The notes under the pieces: generated by a model
What the model saw: only the letters and a program-made list of their open reading frames with translations
Databases searched by the model: none
What the model was told of the DNA's origin: nothing
Made by a program: the position numbers and the translations under genes
Assembly (NCBI RefSeq): GCF_041355105.1
Contig: NZ_JBFUPK010000001.1
Span: forward strand, 1,798,001-1,862,000
Direction: 5' to 3'
Length of the DNA stretch: 64,000 bases
From: Terriglobus sp. RCC_193
GTDB lineage: Bacteria; Acidobacteriota; Terriglobia; Terriglobales; Acidobacteriaceae
In this document: piece by piece, positions 51,887-60,272 of the stretch
How the letters are laid out: every line of letters begins with the position of its first letter
Numbering within the stretch: the first letter of the stretch is position 1

Positions 51887-53212
51887 TTACAACTCTTGCG
51901 TTGCCAGGGTTTGCTCTGCGAGATGGTTCCGTGGCTGGGTTGACCTTTCGACACCAAGCGGATGCTCTGGATGAACAGTGAGCCACAACAATGCGGACAG
52001 AACAGCAAAGGCGGCTGCAACGCCGAACGACGTTGTCCAGCCAAAACGATGAGCGATCCAGGGCGTCAACGAAGCTGTCACCGCGCCGCCAATCTGGCCA
52101 CCCATATTCACCGCACTGGAGAACACGCCGGAGCTGATACCCGCAATATCGATAGACGCAGCCCAGTACGAGCTTTGTGAGAAGTAAAGAGAGCCCGCGC
52201 CCAACGCCAGGGTCAATCCTGCCAACTGCGGGTTGTGGATTTGCGATCCAAGCAACAAGAACACCGCCGTCAGCAGAGATGCTCCAGCCGCGATAAAGCA
52301 ACGCCCCACGCGCACACCGAAGCTGCGTGCAAGCACGTCACTGCACTTGCCACCGAGCAGGCAGAAGAGCGTCATGGAGAGGAACGGCAACATGGTGTAG
52401 CGGGCGCTGGCCTTCATGTCGAACCCGCGCACCTGCGCCATGTAAATGAAGAACCAACTGAAGTAGATCCACGCCACGTACAGAAAACCGAAGTAAGCGC
52501 CCATCATGGCCAGAAGATCGAAGCGCCTCAGCATCAATCGCCACGGAATCTTCTCCTCGTGCGCATCGGTACTACTGCCGACAATCTCATCAACCTCAGC
52601 CACCGCCACCCACGGATGCTGATCCGGCCGGTCACGTGCAATCCACCACCAGATAGCCCCGGCCACCATACCAACGATTGCACTCAACCAGAACGCGGAG
52701 CGCCAGCCATGGTGAAGGATGAACCACGTCAACAACGGCGGCGTAAGTCCGCTGCCCGCCCCCACGCCAGCGAAGATGAGCCCGTTTACGAAGCCTCGTT
52801 CCTGAGCAGGAAACCATCGCATGACAAACTGGTTCGCCGCAGGGTACATGACAGATTCGCCGATGCCCAGGCCGAAGCGAAGTGCAACCAGGATGGCAGC
52901 AGCATGCGACACGGATGGCGGAAGCAATGCCGTCAGCGCAGTTGCCACGCCCCACCACACCACGCCGAGAGCCAGCACGCGACGAGGGCCGAACTTCGCA
53001 GAGACCCATCCCGCCGGCACCTGGAAGGCCGCATAGGCAATGAGAAATGCGCTCGCCATCCAGCCGAGCCGCTGGTTGCCAAGTGCGTATTCCTTGCTCA
53101 TCTGCAGCCCGGCGATGGATACGTTGGTGCGGTCAAGGAACGCGACAGCGCTCAGCACGAACAGCCATGACGCAAGCGCCCAACGCATCTTCATACCGCC
53201 TCTTGCACTCAT
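51887..53212 (-). CDS. MFS transporter (second copy in the locus)
   Basis: This 441-residue, 12-helix MFS permease has LSAVAFLDRTNVSIAGLQMS, QVPAGWVSAKFGPRRVLALG (motif A-like), FGLGIGESVMYPAANQFVMR and WFPAQERGFVNGLIFAGVGA. It groups with glucarate/galactonate-type transporters of the ACS group. The start at 53212 has AAGGAG 8 bases before it. It lies between the lactonase and the bicupin genes, so import of an aldonate or a lactone formed by the operon's periplasmic enzymes is the likely role. Confidence 0.85.
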   Translation of the reverse strand: MSARGGMKMRWALASWLFVLSAVAFLDRTNVSIAGLQMSKEYALGNQRLGWMASAFLIAYAAFQVPAGWVSAKFGPRRVLALGVVWWGVATALTALLPPSVSHAAAILVALRFGLGIGESVMYPAANQFVMRWFPAQERGFVNGLIFAGVGAGSGLTPPLLTWFILHHGWRSAFWLSAIVGMVAGAIWWWIARDRPDQHPWVAVAEVDEIVGSSTDAHEEKIPWRLMLRRFDLLAMMGAYFGFLYVAWIYFSWFFIYMAQVRGFDMKASARYTMLPFLSMTLFCLLGGKCSDVLARSFGVRVGRCFIAAGASLLTAVFLLLGSQIHNPQLAGLTLALGAGSLYFSQSSYWAASIDIAGISSGVFSSAVNMGGQIGGAVTASLTPWIAHRFGWTTSFGVAAAFAVLSALLWLTVHPEHPLGVERSTQPRNHLAEQTLATQEL

Positions 53213-53232
53213 GCTGCCTGCTCCTTCATCAC

Positions 53233-54261
53233 TTACTTCACGTACAGTGGCATCTTGCCCGGTGTCGCCACCTTCAGGCGGTAGATGCTGGTGGAAGCGG
53301 TGATGTAGAGCGTCCTGCCACCGTCTGCCCATGCAAGATTGGCTGCAGTTTCTGGTAGTTTGATCTGCCCCAACACCTTTCCGGCCGGAGAAATGATGCG
53401 TATGCCACCAGGGCCAGTGCTCCAGAGATTGTCCGCGGAGTCCAGCTTGAGGCCGTCCGGAACATCCGGCGCACGGCCGGGATAGTCGATGAAGATAGTG
53501 CCCTGCGACACCGTACCGTCCGCGTTGACGGAGTATTTCTCCACGTACATCTCCGGCCCGGAGTTGGAGACGTACAGCGTCTTACCGTCGCGTGTGAAGC
53601 CAATGCCGTTGGGGCGACGCAGGTCCTTGATGACGGCTGTAAGCTTACCGTTCGCGAAGCGATAGACGCCGTTGAACGGCGCCTCTTTTGCCGGATCGCG
53701 ATCCTGCATCGTCAGTCCGTACGGCGGGTCCGTGAACCACAGCGAACCATCGGGCGCAAAGACCAGGTCATTGGGGCTGTTGAACTTTTTGCCTTCGAAG
53801 TTGTCCAGAAACGTTGTCTGCTTCAGGGTCGCGTCAAGATGGGCGATTCGCCGGATACCGTGCTGCGTCATCAGCACGCTGCCATCCTTTGCAGTGACCA
53901 TACCGTTCGACCCCTTGGACATGCCAGCCGGATAACTTTCCAGTCCACCCGCATGGTCAATCAACACGGTGTACTTACCGTCCGGCGTCACGCTGTACAT
54001 CTTGTTGCCCACCACATCTGAAAACCAAAGGTGGCCTTCGCGCCACATGGGACCTTCAGTGAAGGCGAAACCGTCCGCCACCCGTTCAAGCTGTGTGCCG
54101 GGCGCGATGATGGCGTCCAGGGAAGGATCCATGCGGACGATCTCCGGTGTAGTGACCTTCGCGGGAGGCGGTGCCGAGGGCGGAGGGCCTTGCGCCACGG
54201 CGCTCGTCACAAGAGCCACGGTCATCACAACAGTTGCCATTAGCGTCGATCCGAGATTCAT
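53233..54261 (-). CDS. SMP-30/gluconolactonase-type lactonase, secreted
   Basis: This 342-residue protein carries a signal peptide (MNLGSTLMATVVMTVALVTS) and a six-bladed SMP-30 propeller: GFAFTEGPMWREGHLWFSDV (the metal-binding Glu in TEGP), FNSPNDLVFAPDGSLWFTDP (Asn/Asp), RRPNGIGFTRDGKTLYVSNS and PGRAPDVPDGLKLDSADNLW (metal-binding Asp). Such enzymes open aldonolactones. Strong AGGAAGGA precedes ATG 54261, so I prefer this to the upstream ATG at 54294. It lies 20 bases before the MFS gene and just after the ABM-like gene; its role is presumably to hydrolyse the lactone made by the PQQ dehydrogenase. Confidence 0.88.
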   Translation of the reverse strand: MNLGSTLMATVVMTVALVTSAVAQGPPPSAPPPAKVTTPEIVRMDPSLDAIIAPGTQLERVADGFAFTEGPMWREGHLWFSDVVGNKMYSVTPDGKYTVLIDHAGGLESYPAGMSKGSNGMVTAKDGSVLMTQHGIRRIAHLDATLKQTTFLDNFEGKKFNSPNDLVFAPDGSLWFTDPPYGLTMQDRDPAKEAPFNGVYRFANGKLTAVIKDLRRPNGIGFTRDGKTLYVSNSGPEMYVEKYSVNADGTVSQGTIFIDYPGRAPDVPDGLKLDSADNLWSTGPGGIRIISPAGKVLGQIKLPETAANLAWADGGRTLYITASTSIYRLKVATPGKMPLYVK

Positions 54262-54286
54262 CCGCGCGTTCCTTCCTGAGAGAGAG

Positions 54287-54712
54287 TTAGGCATTGTCCG
54301 TAAGCAGCACAAGATAGTCCTTGTTGGTCACGGTGTTTTCAATGAGTGGCCACACGCGTTTGTGCACGTCAGACGCAATCCACTTCTGCCGCAGTTCCTC
54401 GCTCTTGTACGTCAACTGAAAGCGGTAGTTGATGTTGGGCGTGGGTTCCGGCTTGCCCTGAATGACCTTGCGGAGCTTCAGAATCTTGACGTCAATGTAA
54501 CCTTCAAATTTTTCTGCCGCCGGACGAAACTCATTGTGGAAGTGCCGCAGCATCTCCTGCTCACGGGCCGGGTCGATGGCCAGATCGCAATACAGCACGA
54601 TGCCTTTGCCGCCTGACGCAGCCGACTTCTGTTCTGCTGCTGCGGCAAGTGCAGGCAGTGTACCTGTGACACCCAGTAGTGCGGAGAACTTCAGTAACGA
54701 ACGCCGATTCAT
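54287..54712 (-). CDS. Secreted ABM-like (antibiotic biosynthesis monooxygenase fold) protein
   Basis: This 141-residue protein has a Tat-type signal (MNRRSLLKFSALLGVTGTLP) and a short ferredoxin-like domain: KGIVLYCDLAIDPAREQEML, RHFHNEFRPAAEKFEGYIDV, NYRFQLTYKSEELRQKWIAS. The dimeric alpha/beta-barrel fold is shared by ABM and Dabb proteins, which include small oxygenases and isomerases. Their roles are diverse and no catalytic residue is diagnostic. It lies between the PQQ dehydrogenase (63 bases) and the lactonase (25 bases) and is probably exported. The name antibiotic biosynthesis refers to the family, not the job here. Confidence 0.7.
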   Translation of the reverse strand: MNRRSLLKFSALLGVTGTLPALAAAAEQKSAASGGKGIVLYCDLAIDPAREQEMLRHFHNEFRPAAEKFEGYIDVKILKLRKVIQGKPEPTPNINYRFQLTYKSEELRQKWIASDVHKRVWPLIENTVTNKDYLVLLTDNA

Positions 54713-54775
54713 GATTCCCTCTTCCCTTGCGTAAGTTTGCGGTTACGATCAAAACTGCCGTACTGGTGATACCCC

Positions 54776-56986
54776 TTACTTGCTCGGATCAGCCGGCATC
54801 GGCAGCACTCCAAAGAAACGCGACAGGTAGTCCTGCACGCGTGCCGCCTTAGCGTTGTCACCCTGCGCTCCACGTGCGCGCATGTCCTGGATCAGGTCGT
54901 GCCATGCGTCTGGAGATCGCCGCACGGAGATGGCGGTGCTCACGCCGTGGCACTGCCCGCACATGGAGGTAAAGTCGTCCTTGCCCGGGCCATCCGGCAA
55001 CACGGTGGGCGCACCCGGCGCTGGAGGCCCCTGTGCCGCAGCCACACCTGGTCCGCCAGCCCCCGTTGGACGCACTGGTATCTGCATGGGTATGGGAGCG
55101 AACTGCGCTAGGTCTACCGCGGCTTCACCCGACCGGGGCAGCGCGTATGCGATCAGGATGCCGCGATAGCTGGCGAACTTGCCAGGAACACCCAGCGTGC
55201 CCGGGCCGCCGTCCGGCACCACAACATATTGCCGCCCGCTTTTGCCTCGATAAGTGATTGGCGTGGACGACGCAGGAGCTGGCAGCGTGACCGTCCACAC
55301 TTCCCTGCCGGTATGCGTGTCAAACGCACGAAAGCGTGAATCCACGGTGGCGCCAATGAAGACCAGTCCACCAGCCGTGGCAACCGAGCCGCCAATGTTG
55401 ACCACACCCGTCTTCTTGCCCGCTTCCCCAAACGCGTCCGCGGAGCCAAGCGGCGAGCGCCATGCAATGTCGCCCGTGTTCGCATTCACGGCGATCAGTT
55501 CACCCCACGGAGGGTTAATGCAGGACCAGCCCTTTGCATCGACGAAGCGTCCGTATGCACCCTCCAGCTTGTAACCGCCATTGCCATCCGGCACCACGCG
55601 GCTGGTGGTCAGGTTATTCGACACATTCGCAAAAAAGTAGCCTTGCTTCGGGTCCGTGGAAACCCCACCCCAGTTGCCGCCGCCAGATGTGCCCGGCGCA
55701 AAGAGCGTCGTGCCTTTGATACTGACAGGCGTGTATGGTCCGTGGTTCTGAATCTGCAGCTTGTCCCACTGGGCAAGACAGTACGCATGCGCTTCCGGCG
55801 ACAAGGTGGTGATGTCGTCTTTCGTGACGCTCATTTTCACCAGCGGCTGCGGCTTTAGCGGGAAAGGCTGTGTGGGTGAGCTATGCTCTCCCGGAACGTC
55901 ACTCTGCGGGATGGGACGCTCCTCATCACCGAACACAGGCTTACCCGTGCGGCGATCAAGAATGAAGACCAGCCCTGACTTCGGAATCTCAACCAGGGCG
56001 GGAATCACCTTATCGTTGCGATGGATGTCGATCAGACTGGGCGCTGCGGGCGCGTCCAGGTCATTGATGTCATGGTGGGTGAATTGATAGAACCACTTCA
56101 ACTTGCCTGTTGCCGCATCAAGCGCAATGATGCAGTTCGCGTAAAGGTTGTTACCGGGCCGGTCCACGCCGTTGTAGCTGTCATCTGGATTGCCGATCGG
56201 GATGTAAACAAGACCCGTCGTGGGATCAAGCGTCGCTCCCGCCCACGCGCTGGGCCCCGCGCGCTCCTTCCAGCCGTCTGGCCCCCATGATCCATCTCCG
56301 GGTTCACCGGGCTGAGGCACCGTGTGGAAGCGCCACACCTGCTTGCCCGTTACGATGTCGAACGCACGCGGATCACCGCTGGGACCGTGGCTGCCAAACT
56401 CCTGCGTGGCTGGTGAGATGATGGCAAGGTTCTTGTAGATGACCGCAGGCGAAACGATGCTGTACAGCGCGTTCGGATACTTGTCCGCGACACTGTCTCG
56501 CAGGTTCACCATGCCACCATTGCCGAAGCTGGGCACCGGCACTCCCGTCGCCGCATCCAGCGCGTACAGCCTGTCAGAGATGGCGTAGATGATGCGTGGC
56601 TTCAGCATTCCGTCACCCGGCCAGTACGCCACACCGCGGTCTCGCCCTGGACGCGCCAGGTCCTTGGGAGCGAACCTCCACAACTCTTTGCCTGTCTCTG
56701 GATCAATGGCGGACGCACCGCCGGGAATGGACAGGTACATGACGCCGTCCACAACGATGGGTGTCTCTTCCCATCCGCGCCCCTTGGTGCCCGTGTCGTA
56801 GACCCAGACCGGCTTGAGGTTGTTCACGTTCGCGGGGTTGATCTCCGTCAGCGGCGAATAGCGTGTGTGTCCCGCATCAATCGGCGACGTCTTGAGAGCG
56901 ACCGTCTTCTGGACTGCTGCTAACACGACACAGGCCGTTGTCAGACCCAGTGCGGCAACACTTGCGATATGTCTCTTCTGCATCAT
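54776..56986 (-). CDS. PQQ-dependent sugar/alcohol dehydrogenase with fused C-terminal cytochrome c
   Basis: The 736-residue periplasmic quinoprotein begins with an export signal (MMQKRHIASVAALGLTTACV) and an eight-bladed propeller (TRYSPLTEINPANVNNLKPV, GWEETPIVVDGVMYLSIPGG, DPETGKELWRF, THHDINDLDAPAAPSLIDIH, GGSVATAGGLVFIGATVDSR). The HHDIND region and the later propeller resemble quinoprotein glucose dehydrogenase-type enzymes. A Pro-rich linker then leads to a heme-c site, FTSMCGQCHGVSTAI (CxxCH). The enzyme would oxidise an aldose and pass electrons through its own heme. It lies 12 bases after the beta-helix gene. The periplasmic product would be the substrate of the lactonase. Confidence 0.88.
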   Translation of the reverse strand: MMQKRHIASVAALGLTTACVVLAAVQKTVALKTSPIDAGHTRYSPLTEINPANVNNLKPVWVYDTGTKGRGWEETPIVVDGVMYLSIPGGASAIDPETGKELWRFAPKDLARPGRDRGVAYWPGDGMLKPRIIYAISDRLYALDAATGVPVPSFGNGGMVNLRDSVADKYPNALYSIVSPAVIYKNLAIISPATQEFGSHGPSGDPRAFDIVTGKQVWRFHTVPQPGEPGDGSWGPDGWKERAGPSAWAGATLDPTTGLVYIPIGNPDDSYNGVDRPGNNLYANCIIALDAATGKLKWFYQFTHHDINDLDAPAAPSLIDIHRNDKVIPALVEIPKSGLVFILDRRTGKPVFGDEERPIPQSDVPGEHSSPTQPFPLKPQPLVKMSVTKDDITTLSPEAHAYCLAQWDKLQIQNHGPYTPVSIKGTTLFAPGTSGGGNWGGVSTDPKQGYFFANVSNNLTTSRVVPDGNGGYKLEGAYGRFVDAKGWSCINPPWGELIAVNANTGDIAWRSPLGSADAFGEAGKKTGVVNIGGSVATAGGLVFIGATVDSRFRAFDTHTGREVWTVTLPAPASSTPITYRGKSGRQYVVVPDGGPGTLGVPGKFASYRGILIAYALPRSGEAAVDLAQFAPIPMQIPVRPTGAGGPGVAAAQGPPAPGAPTVLPDGPGKDDFTSMCGQCHGVSTAISVRRSPDAWHDLIQDMRARGAQGDNAKAARVQDYLSRFFGVLPMPADPSK

Positions 56987-56998
56987 CAGTTCAGCCTG

Positions 56999-59065
56999 CT
57001 ACGCCACGGCCACGCGCGGGTCGATTTTCCAAAGCGGCCTGGATTCCGGATCGGCAAGCGGCCCGGCGCAGCGCGTGGAGCCAGCAGGTTTTGCAAAAAG
57101 GTCAGTGTCAATCTGCCGGAAGGCGGCGACCTTCGGCAACGGCTTCGTGCTCTTAAGCGATAGCTCGAGCGTGTCGGGGTTGAAGTCCATCTGCAGATCG
57201 GCGATGCTTCCGTTCTTGTCCCAGCCGTGCTTCTCACGCCATTCCGGCAGATCAAGCCACTCCTTCTGGTCCGGCGTGGTGAAGCCCAGGAAGCCCTTCG
57301 GCATGGCCGCGTAGACATTTCCGTCCGCTTCGTTCTTCGCGTTCAGGAAGACGATGGCTGACTTGTCGCAGCGCGCAAAGATGTTGTTGTAAATCTTGTT
57401 GTCGATGGCCCTGCCGGTACCTGCGCGGTCGTCGCGAACAATCATGAAGACGCCGGAGTTGTCGCAACGCCCTATGAGGTTCTGCGCGATGATCGTCTTC
57501 TCGCTGGCGTTGATGAAGATGCCGGAACCCGCGCATCCGCGCTGCCCCGGCGTGCCAGGCTCTGCGTTGTGGACGTCCCAGATGATGTTGTTGTCAATCT
57601 GGTTCTCGCCCATGTTCACTTCAATATGCAGTGCGGCCGCCACGGTCACAACATCCGCCATGATGTTGCCGGTGATGCGATTGTTCACGTTGCCACTGTC
57701 AAACCAAACCGCGTTGGCATGACGGATGTGCCGCACCACGTTGCGGCGGAAAAGCATGTTCTGGGCGCGATGGAATTTCACCGCCCCTGCCTCCCACGCA
57801 CGCTCCGCGTCGGCCCAGCCACACCACTCGATTAAATTGTCTTCAATGACGGTGCCCTTCGTTCCCATGCCACCGATGGCTTCCACGCCGCAGTAGCGAA
57901 TCGTGTTGCGACGGATGATCTGGTTCAGCCCTGCCTGCGGTGCGCCGGGGCCACCCCAGTCTCCGTTGCCAATGTCGAGTCCCGTCCCGTTCGCCCACTC
58001 GATAGTGTTGTCCTCGATGATCCAGTGATTGCCGCCGCCTGTGGACACCAGGCCGCGCTGTGGCACCGGGATCACGTTGCCCGCGTGCTGGAACGTGATG
58101 CCCCTCACACGGATGAATGCCAGGCCTTTCACGGCGGGCGCGAAGACCTGTTCGCGCGTGGTGACTTCAATGACGTGGTCAGCGGGTGTGCCGGATTCCA
58201 GCCGGATGTGGATGCCCTGTCCCGAATTGTCCACGGAGAAGCGGCCGTTCTTTGTACCGCCCACCTCCTGCATCATGGGCGCGGTACGGATACGCGCTGG
58301 CAGGCCGTTCAGCATCTTCGGAGCGCTGGGCGGCGGCGGTCCGGGCAGGTTTGGTTGCACCAGTTCACGCGTCTGTTCCACCGGCTCCAGCGGCTTGCCG
58401 TCCACAAACACCAGACCGCGACGACGGAAATACGGTCCCATATCCACACTCTTCGTATCGAGCCACGAGCGATCCCCCGGCGCGCTGGCCAGGGCGAACG
58501 GGTTGTAGGCATCCGGGAAGAGGCTGCCCGATAGGTCATGCTGCCATAACTGAATCAGCGCAGGCGGCGGTGTGCTGTCGCCAGGACGGCGAAAAACCGG
58601 CAGCGTCTCCGCCTGCCAACCTTCCTTCAGGATTTCCGACCCCTTGACGATGACTTTTGCCCCCGGCGCGGCCTCGTAGCTGATCATCTGCGTTGGTCCG
58701 GACCCGCCGCGCGCCGGACGAACACACTCGCGGTAGGTCCCGGACGCAATAACAACACGCTCGCCAGGCTGCAGTATCTGTGCTGCCCGGCCGATAGTGC
58801 GGAACGGTCTCGCGGCCGTCCCTGGTCCTGTGTCGCTCGCCTTCGCAGACTTGTTGTCGACAAAGTAAGTCTTCGTAAACTTCAGCGGCTGCTCCCACGA
58901 CACATGCTCCGTGCCATCTGGAAGCCTGTTGTCCGCAGCAGCGGACGCGGTCTGCGCGAACATGCCTTTGCCGAGACTCAGCGCCGTCCCCGTGCATGCC
59001 GCAAACTGCAGGAACCGCCGCCGATTGATTGGCGGAGAAAACGGACTCATCTTCCCATGCTTCAT
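56999..59065 (-). CDS. Secreted right-handed beta-helix protein (polysaccharide lyase/hydrolase-like)
   Basis: This 688-residue product has a Tat-type signal (INRRRFLQFAACTGTALSLG). It begins its beta-helix with FVDNKSAKASDTGPGTAARP and FRTIGRAAQILQPGERVVIA, the DUF1565-type entry, and continues with repeated turns (IRVRGITFQHAGNVIPVPQR, IIRRNTIRYCGVEAIGGMGT, NNRITGNIMADVVTVAAALH, NQIDNNIIWDVHNAE). The shape suits a pectin- or arabinogalactan-acting lyase or a GH28/PL9-like hydrolase, but no catalytic set is certain. It is first in the six-gene operon. The LacI-like palindrome GTAAACGTTTAC lies 84 bases before the start. ATG 59065 or 59050 may be used. Confidence 0.75.
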   Translation of the reverse strand: MKHGKMSPFSPPINRRRFLQFAACTGTALSLGKGMFAQTASAAADNRLPDGTEHVSWEQPLKFTKTYFVDNKSAKASDTGPGTAARPFRTIGRAAQILQPGERVVIASGTYRECVRPARGGSGPTQMISYEAAPGAKVIVKGSEILKEGWQAETLPVFRRPGDSTPPPALIQLWQHDLSGSLFPDAYNPFALASAPGDRSWLDTKSVDMGPYFRRRGLVFVDGKPLEPVEQTRELVQPNLPGPPPPSAPKMLNGLPARIRTAPMMQEVGGTKNGRFSVDNSGQGIHIRLESGTPADHVIEVTTREQVFAPAVKGLAFIRVRGITFQHAGNVIPVPQRGLVSTGGGNHWIIEDNTIEWANGTGLDIGNGDWGGPGAPQAGLNQIIRRNTIRYCGVEAIGGMGTKGTVIEDNLIEWCGWADAERAWEAGAVKFHRAQNMLFRRNVVRHIRHANAVWFDSGNVNNRITGNIMADVVTVAAALHIEVNMGENQIDNNIIWDVHNAEPGTPGQRGCAGSGIFINASEKTIIAQNLIGRCDNSGVFMIVRDDRAGTGRAIDNKIYNNIFARCDKSAIVFLNAKNEADGNVYAAMPKGFLGFTTPDQKEWLDLPEWREKHGWDKNGSIADLQMDFNPDTLELSLKSTKPLPKVAAFRQIDTDLFAKPAGSTRCAGPLADPESRPLWKIDPRVAVA

Positions 59066-59600
59066 GTCCGAGACAACTCCTTTTAGCGCGCAGACCTCCG
59101 TTTACAACGAGCATGCCCCCGATGAAATCGGTCGCGCGCGCTATTTGGGTAAACGTTTACTGTAAGAGAGCATTTGAACGCGAGCGAATCATACGTCCAG
59201 AGCCTCAAGTTGGGCAAGCGCCGGATGCATCTTCTGGGAAAACGTTCGTCTGAGCAAACGCACCACAACCCGTTACTGCATGTACTCAACATGCCCCAAC
59301 AAGCTCATCCCCGCTGCCAGCTTCAGGCGAGAAGACGCCGCGAAGAATGTGCTGGACACCAGATAGGAGAGCTAAACCCGGCTTCTATGTCGATTCCCTC
59401 GCAATCAACGGAATCCACCTCAGGACATCCCTACTGTCGCTCGAGTGCACTTTGTCATGAGGAATTTTGATATCTATCGCCATTGACGATCGTTACGGCG
59501 AAGTGAAGAGGAAGCTTATGTCCCACTCAGTTGTGTTGCGTGTGAAGAATGCAGGCACGCCTGCCTCTAACTCCAGCCGTTCCTCAGTAGTGGGTGATCG
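59066..59600. promoter_or_regulatory. Long intergenic region with LacI-like operator(s)
   Basis: This 535-base stretch contains the perfect 12-base palindrome GTAAACGTTTAC (59149-59160) and a weaker GGAAAACGTTCG (59237-59248). The first suits the beta-helix operon promoter. A plus-strand frame of 98 codons across the second site is not protein-like. No other gene is seen up to about 59600. Confidence 0.55.
59149..59160. promoter_or_regulatory. LacI-family operator palindrome (beta-helix operon promoter)
   Basis: GTAAACGTTTAC is exactly self-complementary. It lies 84 bases before the start of the six-gene operon. It differs from GTAAACGTTTTC at 40578 by one base. Confidence 0.65.
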
Positions 59601-59804
59601 ATGTGGAGATGGAAGTTGGGACGCCAACCTTCGGGCTTGCGGAATTTTCGGAAATTTGTCCGGATGCGAACAGCTCCGTCCGAAGATGTACACCTTGCGA
59701 AAGACATTGCGGGTCAACCGCTTGATTATGAAGAAAAATACTTTGGCATGGCGAGTGCACGTCCAAAGGCAGGAGGGAACACATGCCTTACTTTGAACGA
59801 GTGA
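59601..59804 (+). CDS. Small hypothetical protein (67 residues), overlapping the next gene
   Basis: The C-terminal half (MRTAPSEDVHLAKDIAGQPL, DYEEKYFGMASARPKAGG) looks genuinely protein-like. The N-terminal 20 residues are Trp/Arg-rich and less certain, so this may be a remnant or a start further downstream. Its end overlaps the next gene by 22 bases, suggesting they are translated together. I do not recognise a domain. Confidence 0.4.
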   Translation: MWRWKLGRQPSGLRNFRKFVRMRTAPSEDVHLAKDIAGQPLDYEEKYFGMASARPKAGGNTCLTLNE

Positions 59805-60208
59805 AGGACAGGTTCTCCGGCCCCTTCAGCCCGACTCTAATCACCGAACGCCAGAAGGCTGGATGGCAGTTGGTTTCGATCGAGTGGCGTCGAGAACTTC
59901 CGGAATCGGAAACACCTCATGAACCAGAACACGCTGAAGAGATTCCTTACGGTCTTCGGCTTTCCGACGACTGCCTGCGTCTGGAGATCGACCCCTATGA
60001 GAATTCGGTCTTGATACAGATGATGGATCTGCTGAGCCAGGATTTTTCCTATTCCCAGATTGTCAGTGACCTCAACGAGAAAGGACTGCGAACCCGGACC
60101 AATTCTCCGTGGGATCGTGTGAGCTTACATAAAATGATGCCAAGGCTCATAGAGGTCGGTCCCAGGCTTTTTGCGGGAGACAAGAGGAAGCGCTCGCTCT
60201 CTCGATGA
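59783..60208 (+). CDS. Hypothetical protein with recombinase-like C-terminal segment
   Basis: This 141-residue protein begins MPYFERVKDRFSGPFSPTLI, with AGWQLVSIEWRRELPESETP in the first half. Its C-terminal part, YSQIVSDLNEKGLRTRTNSP and WDRVSLHKMMPRLIEVGPRL, resembles the HTH-containing Recombinase domain that follows the catalytic part in serine recombinases, without any catalytic domain. A perfect AGGAGG lies 5 bases before the ATG. The lone DNA-binding module suggests a regulator rather than an enzyme, by inference. It is convergent with the alpha/beta hydrolase. Confidence 0.6.
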   Translation: MPYFERVKDRFSGPFSPTLITERQKAGWQLVSIEWRRELPESETPHEPEHAEEIPYGLRLSDDCLRLEIDPYENSVLIQMMDLLSQDFSYSQIVSDLNEKGLRTRTNSPWDRVSLHKMMPRLIEVGPRLFAGDKRKRSLSR

Positions 60209-60272
60209 GTAGACGATTTGGCACTAGTTCACGTGCGTCACTGACGATAAGCGGACTTCGCGGGACCGACGA

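Noticed and set aside
59174-59470. Plus-strand 98-codon ORF in the long intergenic region
   Set aside because: It covers a LacI-like site, is rich in His/Gln/Ser without structure, and has no ribosome site.
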